NCBI GenBank assembly: GCA_900404475.1
Contig: OUQQ01000127.1
Span: forward strand, 7,509 to 38,652
Length of the DNA stretch: 31,144 nucleotides
DNA from: Spongospora subterranea
Taxonomy: Eukaryota > Endomyxa > Phytomyxea > Plasmodiophorida > Plasmodiophoridae
Direction of reading: 5' to 3'
Of this stretch, positions 8,960 to 22,900 are shown in pieces (position 1 is the stretch's first letter; every line of letters starts with the position of its first letter). Under the pieces are notes generated by a model that had not been told where the DNA came from, did no database searches, and worked only from the letters and a program-made list of their open reading frames with translations. The translations under genes were made by a program, and so were the position numbers.

Positions 8960-10933
8960 AAACACTGCTCGAACACTTAAAATTGTTCCTTTCCCTAATA
9001 CAATAAATACCTCCACTCCTTCTGCTGTCATCGTTTGTTTTCAATTGCCGTGTTCTGCTATTCTTGACTAAATTCCTGGACGGAGGGTTGAAGGTTCCAA
9101 TTGATTGCGAAGCAGTCGATGGTCATCCAATGACAACCAGACTCCTGTCAGAATCATGTTTTGTTTCTGTCCGTGCCATCAGTATTGAATTGCAGATTTT
9201 CGTCGTATGATTTGTAGTTGGTTTGTTCGTCGTAATCTGTAATAGTTGAATCACTGTCACCTTCAATAGGCTTGTGGGGTAATGCCCCGTAAGCATAGCA
9301 CGCCCAACCCCAGGTAGTTCGGGTCTTTCAAACTTAAGTGCAGGGGACGCTGAAGAGAAGAATCCCGATGTAATTCGATACTTGCTTCATTCCCATTGCC
9401 AAAGGTCTGCCATTGCTATCGCAGCAGCAACGCCTGGATTGTGTCCTGCAATTGCAATTCAAACCGTAATACAAGACTGGTCGATGTACTGTCCAAAGGG
9501 CGTAGGGCTGAACTTGGATCGTTAGATTAATTCAGAAGGCTGAGGGAATGATGATTATTAACATATGACGGTGCCAGATATTGTCTATTACTTCTCAGCC
9601 TCCAACGTCCATTGCCTTTAGCCTCTACATAATTTTCAAACACCCTTATGATTTGCTTCACTAGCAGAATTCAGCCTTATTCCCCTTGAGAGTTTTCAAA
9701 GTGCCAAGTAGTTGCTTTGATCGCAGGCGCATTTCAAGTGGTAACTCTGCTTTGAGATTGGGAACCGGACCACGCAGACACTCGTATTCTGCTTGTTTGA
9801 GCGACACACATTCTTCATCAAACGCTCACCGTTGGGGGATTGAAAATTCTTCGGGTTCAAAACTCAGTTCAAGCAGGCACCGCAACGCGATTCTTTCGAC
9901 TGTTTCCAGAACTCAGCAAGTTCCAGTAGCAATGACAACAATGTCATTAATTACACAAAACTTAGCAAAATGACATTTGGTAAATAATGTGGATATTTTT
10001 ACGAACTCGTGTTAAAAATGAGGTTAAATATGATTCACTATGATGCCGTGGATTTCAGTAATCGTTTCCCGCCGTTACTGTCGATGAAACACAATAATGA
10101 CCTTGCTCGGCTACGTATGACGAATTCGTCAGAGGGTTGTTCAATTGTTTCCTGTCCTCGAAGTCACCGCTTCAAAGCTCCCTATTTCATGGACACACAG
10201 GACGCACCCAGCAAAATGATATTGCAAGTCTCGTTTCGTCGCGATCGCCGACAGTATCGATAGCCAGGAAACTATCACTCGAGGCGCGAGCTCATGTAAG
10301 TGTGTGTCGTTCACAGGGCAGATTCGCTGCAAGCCCATTCGAGGCGACGATGGCGCAGACCATCGGTGGACGAAGATACTGTGTCACCGTCATCGGGGAA
10401 GACAAATCGTCCTCGTTACAAGCAGGTAACGCCAGTGACCCAAAGCAGATCGTGCCGCATATGGTCTGTATCGGACGGTCGACATGTCTCTGCTGTAACG
10501 ACATGAATTAACGATACACCGACAGCGCATCGCTGTCACACGTTCAACATGTGTCGTGACAGCCTGATATCGGGAATGTTTTTGATATAGTTTTGGCGTG
10601 GCAGAGTCATTGACGCATTCTTATCGATCGTCGAACATTTTTTTCGGTCTTCTTGTGCCACGCAAAGGCCGAGCATGTTTTCGAAAATCATTAACCGAAG
10701 CAGTACGAGCCAAGGTTGTGCCGGGGCCAGGTTCCCGTTTCAAAATGGTTCCCAGCTAAATCGCTGCGATCAACGGTGAAACCCTAAGGGATACACAATT
10801 TTCGGGATGTTCTGGTGCTTATGGTAAGTTTGTCCGTGCGGTTTTCAGCTGTTTGTTTGGCGTTAGCAGTCTACCTAGACCTGGACGGCAGGACCATAAC
10901 CTGCAGCGCCTACTGTAGTTGGGGAGCTAGGCG
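8960..10933. other. long stretch without a confident gene, between eIF1A and Tra1
   Basis: After the e​IF1A 3' end there are about 1.9 kb in which no intact gene could be built. On the minus strand between about 9200 and 9915 there are several protein-like blocks in shifting frames, broken by TGA, TAA and TAG codons. One block contains a CX9C spacing (ECVSLKQAEYEC followed by LRG). They could be a decayed gene or chance. The plus frame at 9686-9973 is antisense to these blocks. Frames around 10009-10511 overlap on both strands and match nothing known. The last few hundred bases should contain the Tra1 promoter and 5' UTR. Confidence 0.5.
9002..9007 (+). promoter_or_regulatory. polyadenylation signal AATAAA of eIF1A
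   Basis: A canonical AATAAA hexamer lies 43 nt after the eIF1A stop codon, a normal position for a short 3' UTR. Confidence 0.65.
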
Positions 10934-13900
10934 ATGGAGACGCTTGTCTCCTCCATCCAATCATGGCGCGAATCGCCTGATCAGAATTCTCTCATCACTG
11001 AGTTATTCAGTGCATGGACCCCCGCTGCCTTGGCCTCCGGCGTGTCCTCCCTTGAATTCCATGCCCAAATTGCCGCTTCATTATCTCAGTATGTTGTTTT
11101 GTTTCGATTCTCACACCAAACTAAGATCTATACAGAATGCTTACAGACCTGAATTCTCATTTTCGTCATGTTATACTTACCAATGTACTACCATTGACCC
11201 CCTATCTTCCATCTATTAGCGCTCCAGGACTGGCCGATGCTGCAGTTCGCGTTATTACAAGCGATTCCGAGGTGAATGGAGTATTGTCCATGTCGTGTCT
11301 CACTCAGCTTTTCAATCACCATGGGGCTGCTCTGGGGGATCGTGTTGTTCCTTGTATAGCGCTAATCGAGTCGCTTTTCAAAAATATGCAGTCCATGGTT
11401 GGTGATGGACCCAATACGCAGGCCATGTTTTCTTTTCGTGTTCTGGTTCAGTCGCCACGATTATTAACTCAGATGGCTAAATCTGGGTGGACTGCTCAAG
11501 TTCAGGACCGCCTACCAGTCGTCCTGCCTCATTTGAACAAGGGGCTTCGAACGAACGTCAGGCCGGGGGCTGCAAATTCTAATCAAATATGCGGGCTTCA
11601 AGTGCAAATCTTGGCGTTTTTATCGTCGTTGCTCAAAGGTCCACTTCAAGATATGGTAGCCCCACTTCATGAAATTTTGTGCACCAGTGTTCGGCAGCTG
11701 CTTTTAGCGACAACCAGCGATCGCCGCTTGGTACTGGAATCCCTTCTCGCAATTGCTGAAAGTGATGCTCGTCGCTTCATTTTCCGTCAGCTAGATACGT
11801 TTTTGGATACTGATATTTTGCTGGGTCGCGGAATTGACCCGTCTCTCTCTGACCTCGTCCAGTTTGCGGATGAAGTTCTTTCCGAAATAGTTCGTCAGGC
11901 TGCTGCCGACCACGAGCTGCATTCTCTCGAACAAGTTGCCCGGATCACTCATAATTATTGTCTCAACGTTTTAGATATTTCCTTAGACGTTGGGGCACAG
12001 ACCCGTTCGATGCAAGTTATTCTCGCTTTGGTAGAAAACATTTATAGGTTGGGTCTTCAAAAATATGCAAACCATTTTTTCTCTTAACTGTCCATGTTCA
12101 GGTTGAGCTCATCCGACAAGGTCGAGATTGCTTCGGAAGTTGACGAAGAACGACGCTCTCGCGGTCGATATCTTCTCGTTCGCATTCTTCAGACAATTGT
12201 TATGAAGTTCGAGGCAATCGCCATCAGCGTTCCGGCGGTCGTTGCTTCTGGCAAAATCAACAACATTGATTTGTTGATTAATCTTATGCAAGTTATGGTT
12301 CGGGACTTACAAATGCTTTTGTGGCGAATTGCCAACGTCTCTGGTGCGCTTGGCAGCAAAGGGGGATGGATGTTCAAAAACGAAGAATGCCGGTATTTTT
12401 TATTTTTTTCCTCCTCTTCTCAACCGACTAGTAGTTTTCTTTGGGCTTCAGGTTAATATCTCGATTTCTTCACGCCACAGTAGAATGTCTCTATTTGTTT
12501 GATGTTGGAGCGCGAAATGGTGCAACACCTGTCCCCGGAAACATTGAATGCAGTACCGACGGTGTCATACCCAATGCTGTGGCGTCTGCGTCATCAACAC
12601 GTTCCAGCGCGTTTCTTGAAAAATTCGCTAACGTTTTCGTGGTAGGTGAAATGTTCATGACACCCGTTTTGTATAAACGCAATTATCGCAGAGTCTCGAT
12701 CCGGCAAGTTTCCGCAGAATAATTGGTGTTGATATTGGGATCTTGTTTGAAGCAATGGTGCGCTATGATTCATTTCCTCGTCTTGTCATTCCGCAGCAGT
12801 TTCTTGGCAATCCCTCAGTGTCTAAAATTTTTGCTGACATTATAATGCTGTTTTTGTTGGAACGTTTGAACGACATGGCTGCACCTTCCCGGTCCGAGCT
12901 TCCCATTGAAGTATCACCAGAAGATTTAAACAAATCGTCTGTTGCTCTGCTGCTGCTGAATATGTTCCGAATTGTTGCCGGTGAACATCCGTTACCCCTT
13001 CGATTTGCAACCTCATCTTATTATTATCCAGGCTCCCTTTTATTATATGCGGACAATGAAGAAGCCCTTCACCCTTATATATCTCGCCTTGTCCGAAAAT
13101 CGATCCGTTTAGCGCTGAATGTTCGATATAAAGTTCATTACCTGTGGATGCTTCGTCACTTATTTCGAAGTATAGGGGGCGGAAAGTTTCAGGTTTGTTA
13201 GAATGCTTTGCTTTCTACGTTGTGTATTTCATTGTAGTTCCTCAGCGTCTCTATCAAGCGTTTGCCCCGTTGCTGCCAGAGCTTCTATCTGGTCTAAGCT
13301 GTCTACAAGATCAAGAGTTCCTTGATCCTGGAATTCGAGAACTCGCGGTTGAGCTATCGTTAACTGTCCCAGCTCGCCTATCGACTTTGCTGACGTTAAT
13401 TCCCTTGATGATGAAGTTTGTTTTGTCTCATATGCTCAATCCACTTGTTGTAACGGTGTCGTCAGGTCGGTAATCCGGGCTCTGGAGTCTGCGGACGAAC
13501 AAATTGTAAAAGTCGGACTTCGAACGTTCGAGTTCTGGGTGGATAAACTCAATCACGATTATCTTTTTGACCATCTTTCAGCAGACATTTCCAAGGCTAT
13601 GCGAGCTCTTTGCGCTTTATTAAAGCCGTCTCCTGCCACCTTCGGGGCTTCCGTTAGTGCCTCTGATCACTGTTGCTATTTGACCATTTACCTTTGCGTT
13701 AGGCGCTAATGCTTCTTGGTAAACTTGGTGGACGCAACCGACGTTTTTTAATCGAACCGCATGCATTGCCCTTCAAAGTTAATGTTCACGAAAGTTTACC
13801 TGTTTCCGTCAATCTTTTGGATTGTAGTGGAGCGTTGCCACTCAGTTCTTTAGTTGAATTCGCTGTCAAGTATCTTCGGCAAAACTGTCGCAACTTATCA

Positions 13901-16900
13901 GCCACAGCATTTGGAGACAATGCATTTTTCCTTATCAAGGCTTGTTTTGCGTTGATCTTCGACGTGGACGCCTGTTCGCAATCGCTACCGCTCGAAACTC
14001 TTCAAGCTGAGGGGTGTCTTCCATCTCACTATCAGCACTCGGACCGAGCTGATGATCCTGGTTCGACTTTTGGGAACGGTCCATCGTCTTTGGCGAGTAG
14101 CGACATCGCTGACAGCAACCATTCTGAAAACGCATTTTCTTCGTCGACCAGCTCTGATCCTGATACCGGATCGGAGCAAAATATGGTCCTTGTCGATCGT
14201 GGAAGGTCGCGACTCAATGCGTTAAAGTCCACGGCTCGTTCGCTCATTTGCGGCGTTGTATATGTGGCTGCATCCCCAGGTAATCAAGACGCTCACCTAT
14301 TTTTGAGTAATCTTGCTCGATTTTTCGCACTGTTATGGTCCATTCCTCATACCGACCCTTTTGGTGAAGATCGATTGGTGTTCATCGACGCATTGATTTC
14401 CGTTAGTTCATCGAAAGAAGCTATCCTACAGCCGCGGGTACTTGAGACCTCCACTTATGCCTTATCGACTTTCTTGGACGAGTTGATCTTGCTCTTTGGG
14501 GCCCAAGTCGCCCATTCTTCACCTGCCATACGTTTCCTTCTGCAGAAGCTCATTTTGACGTGTCATGAGCGTACTCCAGTCAGCCGCCGAGCTGGTGCTA
14601 TCGGTCTGGATATACTGTGTCGCCAGCTCCCCCCGGAATGGACAAAGAAGCATGCAGTCATGATGATTCACGCTCTTATTGCGACATTAGGAGAAGATGT
14701 TGCGTCGTTTTCCCAGACACGCTGGTTCGATCCAGATGTTGAAGCTGACGAATCATTCGATACGTTTCAAGGCGATGATAGTGATCCTGATACGATCAAC
14801 TCGCAATGTCAAGCGACCATCGACGTTATTACTTCTGCTACTCAAACTCTGATTTTCATCATCGAAACTGTTCTTGGCTCTGGTGACACATCTGCGAATT
14901 CCGTTTCTGCCTCTTCTCTTGTTGAAGAGCTCTCTTCGCATTTGTCTGACGCCTCTTGGTCCTGCCGTACTGGAAGTTTACAACTTATTGAGCGTATCGC
15001 CACTCATCAAGGTCTAACAGTCGCTGCCATTTTAGACGGGTATCTCGCAAATTTAGCGGAACCAGTGCTTCAACGAACCCTGGCGAAAGTTGCCCCTTCA
15101 ATGCGAGTCGGCCGCGTTTGGGCGGCCAGCCTAGCGCTGCGGATTAATCCTGCTTTAGCTCCTCCTGAGCAACTAGGGGCTTTGGTTGGCGAAGCGATTG
15201 AAACTTTGAAAACGGGCCGCTCTACTCGTGGAAAGAATCGGGATATTGCTCGACTTCATGTGGAATATATTTCGCTAATGGCTGTAATTGTTTCTTCTAC
15301 GACACTTGCGTGGAATGATGATCTGCGCAACGCTGTTGTTCAGTCACTATTCAACTCGCTTGTTGATCGCAGTTCTGGTGTCCGGATCGTGTCCGCTGCC
15401 AAGCGGGGCTTGGCTGTCCTTTGTCGCCATCACAAACTCCCCAAGACGCTTCTTCGGAACTGCCTAGAGCCTGTTCTCAGGAATCTTGCCGATTCTTCGA
15501 CATTATCGATGCCTCTTCTTGTTCTTCTTGAGCATTTGTTACAACTGCTCTCTCATTGCTTCAATGTCACGCTTGGCCGCACTTTGCTCGATCATCTTTT
15601 CTTCTTCAGTGAAGCTATCAAGCAAATGCTTACAGTTCCCGGACCTGTATCACTTCCAGCTTTGCGACAACCTGGTGATGAAATCCGTCTTCCTTGTAAA
15701 CTCCTCGATCTTTTTCATCGTCTACCTCCCGCTCCTCGTCAATTTTTAACCAAGTTAGTCATGGCCGTTGTCTCACTTGAAAACATGCTTCCACTGTTAC
15801 GTGTGTTCGGCGGGCATGGCGTTCTTCAGCCCAGCCCGTTTCGTGCGCCTTTGATGCGTTTTGTTTGCAAATACGCTGCTGAGTCCGTTGCGTTCTTTCT
15901 CACTCCCAAAAATTTGGTAGATCGTCGACTATCGACCCTTTTCCTTGAAATTTTATCGTCATCTGATGGCGCACCGGTATGCGATACGCTAATATATCTC
16001 AGCGATCAATTATTGGCTGCATCTTTTAACATCGAGCAATCCCAACAAACTCAATCCCAGCAAATGCAGATTCACAAACGCCAGCAACGCGAACTCCGTC
16101 TTCAAGAGGGTATTTTCCCAGATGCCATGGACATTGTTGAAGATATCGAAAGCGATGTCGTGCCAGTTTCCGATTCTGGAATTGCTCTTGACGCCGGATC
16201 AGACGGTGAAGTTGTGCAGCGCCGATCAATCCCAGAAAAGGCTGTGGAAGAACTGGAACTTCAAGGTGTCAACATCGTCCACCAGCTGGTCCAGTATCAG
16301 CCGTCTTTTCTCGGACAGGCTGAAGCTGCCCGTGTTGTTCAGGCAATATTTCAATCTTGGGGCTCCCAGGCTCAGATGGTTATCGACCCTGATACCCCAA
16401 TGGAGAAGATAACCAAACGAATGCGATTAGCACAGTGTCTTATCTCATGTAGGGCTTTTCACATTTTGCAAAATTAATCTGATATACAATTGCACTTTGA
16501 ATTCTCTATTTGTTTTTTTGTTTCCGTCGGCTGAGGTTGACATCTATTTGATATCATTAAATGCTTCGCTGATTGCATGGGTTTCAGATTGGAAAGCGAA
16601 AATAGACTCTGGTTCACCGACCTTTTCGATGTCAGTCATATGGATGCTCCTTCCCACCCTGGGCTCTCGCTCGCTCGTGGACTTTTCGTTTCTGGACCGG
16701 TTTATATCTGAGGAGATTGCCACAGAACTGCCTTCGTCAAAATTCCACTTAATTGCCCGTGAATTGATCAGCTCTATCCTGCCCTCATCATCTTCATTCA
16801 GTGACGCTGAACGTAAAGCCGGTTTGCGCTCACTGCTCATCCCTGCAATTGAAAAACGAGATGAACGCAGCGTTCGGGTATACTCTCTGGCTTCTCTTTG

Positions 16901-19900
16901 TTGTTTAATTAACAATTCGTTTTCAGACGGTGTTTCAATCGTTGATGCCAAAACTGTGCGAAGTTGGGCTTGACCAAGGTCATTCTCCTATTGTTCGTTT
17001 GTTGTTTATGCGATGCTTTTCTGCCATCTTTGTGAAGGCTTCCGATCTTATCAAGGAAAGTGTCATACCCCAGATTGTGGTGTTTTCGCAAAACCATATT
17101 CGCCTCAACACTCCAGGGCAACATCTACCGATGGCAGTTTCCACGAACGCTTTGCAGCTATTGAGTCTTTCGTGGGTTTCCTCACCGAATGTGGACCGTA
17201 AGACTACAATGAGCCTTTTTATTCGCTGCTTTCGAGCAGCGGTGCATTTCAATTCCGAACCCGCTCGACTCGCTCTCATTCACATGGTTAACTCGTTGAA
17301 ATCCAACTGGAACAGTATGCTGCCTGGGACTTCTGGACACGTTTCGGACGTTGATTCGCTACTTCCATTCTCTCCTGATATTTCTTACGACAACGATGAG
17401 CAATATTTGGATATTGTGTGGACAAAGCGTTCAGTTCCTGATTGGATTCAGTTTTTGGCAAATGTCGTTTCCCGGTCTCAGAATCACGCTATTCAGGTTT
17501 ACCGGCTTATTTTGGAAATGAGTGATGTTTTCGCTGCATTCGCAAATAACCTAGCCGATGCTATTTGTCAGTCATTGGCTTTGACGTCCGATTTGTCCCA
17601 ATGCTGTCTGATATTGGACATCGTGGACCTTCTTGTTTCTTGGAATGTTGTATCTGAGGTTGTGGGTGAAGTTTCAACGCCATCGGCCAAACGACTCAAA
17701 ACTCGTGCGAGTCGCGCCTCATCGCGTTCGGTGTCCCCCCGTAAGTTGCATTCAATTGCTTCGTGGTCGGCGAATTTAATCTCTTCGCAAATCATTGTTG
17801 ATGTCTGTCTTCGACTATTTCAATCAGCTTTAGGCAATAGTGCTCTTTTTAACGAGCCATTGCATCAAAGATTGTTTGCCACCACGACTTCGGTCTTATT
17901 GGAGTGGCCCAATACGTCACTTGACCGCCTGAATTCAATCATTATGGCCCAAGTCACGTCTTTAGATGTAAACGCTCTTTGTTTCGCGGTGAATTTTTTG
18001 GAGAGCGTCCTTTCCGTGCGGAAACATTCCTTCTTCACCGAATCTGCGTCCCGTCCGTCGGTCATTGACGCTGTCATCCGTCGTGTTTTCGAATTCCCGG
18101 AATCGTCGGCAGTGATTCTCGAACCATTTCTAATTCTGTTACGTCGGCTTCAGTCTTTTGTCCCGATTCTTGACACTCCTGAACTCATGGCATCGCTGTA
18201 TTCCAGCATGCATACATGCATTCAAGCTGGGATTCAGCAGAAAGACGTTTTTGTTCTGCATATGGCTCTTGCAACACTGGAAGTTGCGTCTCAGGAATCG
18301 CCCATGTATATGGCGACGTTAAATTCATCTTTATCACAAGTTGTTCATACTCTCACCCGGCGTTGCTTGATGGTATGATTATTTAAAATTTTCGTTGTCC
18401 GAATGACCATAGTATTTTGTTCAGCCTGGGCTCAATCGCGGCGTTGCCTTCTCATCCCCTTCGAAACCTGGCGTATCTTCATCTGGTGGTATCTTCGACA
18501 CGGTCGCCCTTTTGTGCGCGATCCGTCTTGTTGCTGCTCGCTCACCGCATCTGAAGGAACAACGCAAACAGGTTCTTTCTTCTATTTCCAACTTAGTCGA
18601 CAAGAGCGACGACGTCAATGTACTTTCTGCCGTTGCCAGTGTTGCATGCAGTTGGATTCTTTCGCCGAGCACCGCCATCCCTGACTTGAACCTCAAGGAA
18701 AAGATTAGCCTATTAGTGAAATTATCGCGAATTGAAGATTTTATGTTTTCAGCTGAACCAGGGGCCCGTAATCGCGAAGTCCTGAACTTGATTTTTACAG
18801 CTGTTCTTGAGTTTTTAGGTTCTTATGAAGAGTCTACTGTTGCATCGCCAGCTTTACGAATAGAAATTTTTAAAGGTTGTTGTCAATTCGATTTTATTCT
18901 CTCGCTGATCGTGTTTAGGTCTTTCAAAACCAATCTTGTCGTGCCTCCGATCCGCTCCTGCGATCTTACGTTCGCGCATGATCAAAATAATCCATAATTA
19001 CGCTGGAACGACCATTGCGTCACGTTTGCAATTTCTTCTTGAGGGAAGCGGTTGGTCATCCGTTCATGAACGGTTTTGGCTCGGGGCTGGGTAATCACTT
19101 GTGATCATTCAAAATCATGCGGCTTTGTTTCCATTAACAGAGATTTGCAGAAATGAGCTCTTGCTCTCGGTTTTGTTCGGTGATCAACGGGCTCGAGTAT
19201 CCCCAGATTGTGCTCGCATTAGCGTTGGCTCCCTTCAAGGTTATCCTGCAACGAAGTGTTCTGTAGACCAGAAAATAGCGTTGTCGAAACATTCCGTTTT
19301 TATTGCTGCGCTGCAATCGGTGTCCAGCCTTGATTTGATCAAAATCATTTCTGAGCTTGTTTCTGTTGACGATAATTTTGCACGTTTATGTTGGGAGGCT
19401 GTATTCCCATTGGCTTGGTCTACATTGTCATCTTCTGACCACAATGCTATTTCCGCTACCTTTGCTCGTCTGTTACCGCGAGACGACTTACTGAAACAGT
19501 TGCGAATGCGTCCCAACATTGTTCATAGCCTGTTATCGTCGTTCCAACGCTGTGATCGTCCACCTGAGCTCCGCCCTGAGCTTATATCCTATCTCGGGCG
19601 CACATTCGGTGCTTGGCATAGCGCGAGTCGCCTACTTGATCGTCTGGTTCTCAATCCGGCCGGTTCGTTGTCTGCTGGCGAGGATGCTCTTCACGTCCGG
19701 GCTGTGCTCGAGCTGTATGACGACATGAACGAGCGTGACGTTTTTGCTGGCATTGTTCATGTCAAGCATGCCTCCGCGTTCACCAAAGCGGGATTAGCAC
19801 TTGAGCAGTATGGACTCTGGCCTCGCGCTCAAGAAGAATTCTACAATGGCATGCGATCGATTCACGAACCTTTCCCCTGGTAAGAACGTATCGTTTTTGC

Positions 19901-22900
19901 TTTTGTTTCGGTGTCAGTTCAAGGAGCGTTGCAGGCCCGACGCTGTAGAACCGTGTGCCGATGAATCCAACCTTTGGGGCCTCGAATGGATCCGATCATC
20001 CCGGTATTTACACCAATGGACGCAATTAGGCGAAATGTCTTCACATATCCACCGACCTGACTTGATTATGGAAGCGGCTGCACTTGCCGGCGATGGTCGG
20101 GCATTGGAAAGCCTGATCGATACTTACGGAACGGATTCTCATCCAGCCTTACCGATTCGGGGTATACTCTTCCGCCTCCATGTTCTTCTCTATCAGCAAG
20201 CGCAGCTTGTCCTACATTTGAAGAATGAAGAACCCGTTGTGGTTCTTGATTCCGCCGGCGCTCCTGTTCCCCACCCAGTGCTTCTGCAACGCATTACTAT
20301 CAAGCACAACAGCTCACTTGACCGCGCCATCGACATCTCCCTTCAGGTGTGTTTGATCTCTTCGCCTATAAATCGCCACTAAGCCACTTTTGTATTCTTC
20401 AGGAATGGTCCAGACGACCGGATTTGATCGGCTCTGGACACATCGAGCTCCTTTCACGATTTCAGCAACTTGTGGAGTTCCGAGAGTGTCGCGTGATTTT
20501 GGAGGAAGCCGGTAAAGCGTGGAAACTTAATCGTATTCCAGATTTCAAAAATATCATCGCTTTGTGGCGTGATAGATTGCCTAACTTCTGGTAAGTTGCT
20601 GTTCCATACTGCATTACTTTTGCCACTTATCCTTTGCAGGGACTCGATCTGTTTATGGAACGAGATCATCTGCAACCGGATGCATATGTTCGATCGACTG
20701 TTGATTGCCTTTCGTGGTCTGTCCTCAAGTCCACCAGATGCATCTCCGGGTTCCGACATCATCAACCTTGCTGATCCGACTTGGACCACCATCAAAATGG
20801 CGGAAACGGCACGGCGGCAACAACTTCCTCAGGTTTTTCTTGTGATTCATTTGAGTTCAAGTGGTTCCTTTGTTTTCGCTGTTTTCTTTCAACCTTTCTT
20901 TCCTATTTATGGGAGTCTGTCCATGAATCGCAAGTCTGGCGTGTTTGATGCGTCGATTGACATCGCGTTTCTTGTGTTTTTAGGTTTGTCTTACCTGGCT
21001 GTCTCGCCTATTTCCTGTAGCGCCCAATATGTTGTCGCCTGCCGATGCGTTTTCCAAACTACGTGAACAGGTTCGTGATTCCTGGCTTGACAGACACAGA
21101 CCTGAGCTGGTCTAGGTCCGAATATGTATGCAAACTTCTGATGAAATTCGATCGGCGGTTTCCCTGCTCAATCTTAGGTAGAATTTGATTCGCTTGTTTT
21201 GTGCTGTGCTGATCGATCATAGTCCAATGGACCGATTTTCTCCCGAGCAGTGCGCTGAATTGTTTCGCCTGAAAGGCGAAGCTCTAGAACATCTTGGACT
21301 CGGTGAGGAGTCGCATACCGCGTTCTCCTCGTCACTCGCCATATGCGATGACTACGGCAAGGTTGGTTAACGACACCTTTTTCCTCGGATTCCATCCAAA
21401 TTCATCGCAGGGGTGGCTTTCTTGGGGCGCATTTTGCGACCAGCTGTTCGGCTTGCAAAAAGATCGACAATGGGCGGAATACACCGTGTCTTGTTACCTT
21501 CAGGCTGTCCGATTCCACTCCAGTGACAAAGCGCGATTAACTCTTGCTCGGGTTCTCTGGCTAATGTCCTATGACAAGAACGATGGCCCCCTCAACACTG
21601 TCTTCAAGAAATATTCTGCAGATTTACCGGTTTGGGTCTGGCTACTATGGCTACCTCAACTTATTGCTTCACTTCCTCGGCAAGAAGGGACAGCGTTCAC
21701 ATCAATTCTTCAGAATGTGGCTCGCGCGTTCCCACAATCGTTATATTACGGTATTCGGGCGTATCTACACGAACGGAGAGATACGCAGCGTATTCAACAA
21801 CAGACATCGGCGGCTCGTGTTGCAGTGGCTCATCCGGACTCTGGTGATTCTATCGAATCTGGCATGATTTCCACTCCGATCATGCCGACCACGCCCATTA
21901 TTTCGGTAATGCCAGCTCAAATAGGAACTCCTGATACGGACATGTCCAGTGAACAACGCGCTGCCAGCGAACGCTGTTCTGCCAACGTCCGAGCTGTTGT
22001 CACAGCGCTTCGAACTCAGCATTTGAATTTGGTAGCGGAATTGGAGAAAATGCTGGAGGAAATCGGAAGGTGTTTCCGGCCCGAGCCGCAAGAAGAGCTT
22101 CTATCCACAGTCCAAGCGCTGTTTCAAAAATGTTTCAGGTTACCCATTACAGACGATGACGCTATACCTGAGGGACTAACCGAGAACGTTCGTCGCGTGT
22201 GTTCTAAATTCTTTATGCAATCGATGCACAGCTCAAAGCCGCTGCTGCGCCAGTTCGTTGACCGTTATCGTTCTCGTTTTTTGAACGATTTTTTGCCGTC
22301 GGAAGAAGGTGGTAACTATCCCACAACATTAACGCGGCTGATGCGACGACTCAAATGGTGGAAATCCTACCTACGCCACATGGTGGCCCAGTCACATCGC
22401 GACGTCGGTTCCCGTCAACTTTCTCGGTTGTCCCCATATCTATCTCGGTTTGAGGCACGAAGCATTGAAATCCCGGGACAGTACGGTCGCGGTTATGAGC
22501 CCCGGTCTGGTTCTCATATAATCCTTGAACGGTTTTCTCATGTGGTCAGCATCGTGCGGCACAATGGCATGTCATTTAGGCGGATTGGGTTCGTCGGCAG
22601 CGATGGCAGCGTGACCCATTTTTTGGTCCAGTTTTTTGTCTCGCATATCACGAAAAGTGACGAGCGCATGATGCAACTAACGCGCATCCTCAACATGCTT
22701 ATGATGAAATCCAGGGAAACTCGAGAGAGGTAAGGTTTCATCGATGTGCCGTTTTCCAAATTTCGAAGATTGCCGTTTCTAATATCGTTTAATTTTTCGT
22801 AGAGGAATCACATTTTTGGTTCCCGCTGTAGTACCACTTACTAATCGACTTCGATTATTCGAATCCGACCCGTCGATCGCGTCCATGGATTCCGTCTTGG

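Noticed and set aside
15486..15749. hydrophobic 87-codon plus frame inside Tra1, membrane-protein-like
   Set aside because: Out-of-frame shadow of the 2.7-kb Tra1 exon, whose own frame is conserved throughout.
16497..16587. upstream part of the open frame before Tra1 exon 9
   Set aside because: The frame is open, but the phase and the family alignment require the acceptor at 16587; using the earlier AG at 16533-16534 breaks the phase with the previous exon.
16544..16951. 135-codon minus-strand open frame
   Set aside because: Antisense to a Tra1 exon; no recognisable features.
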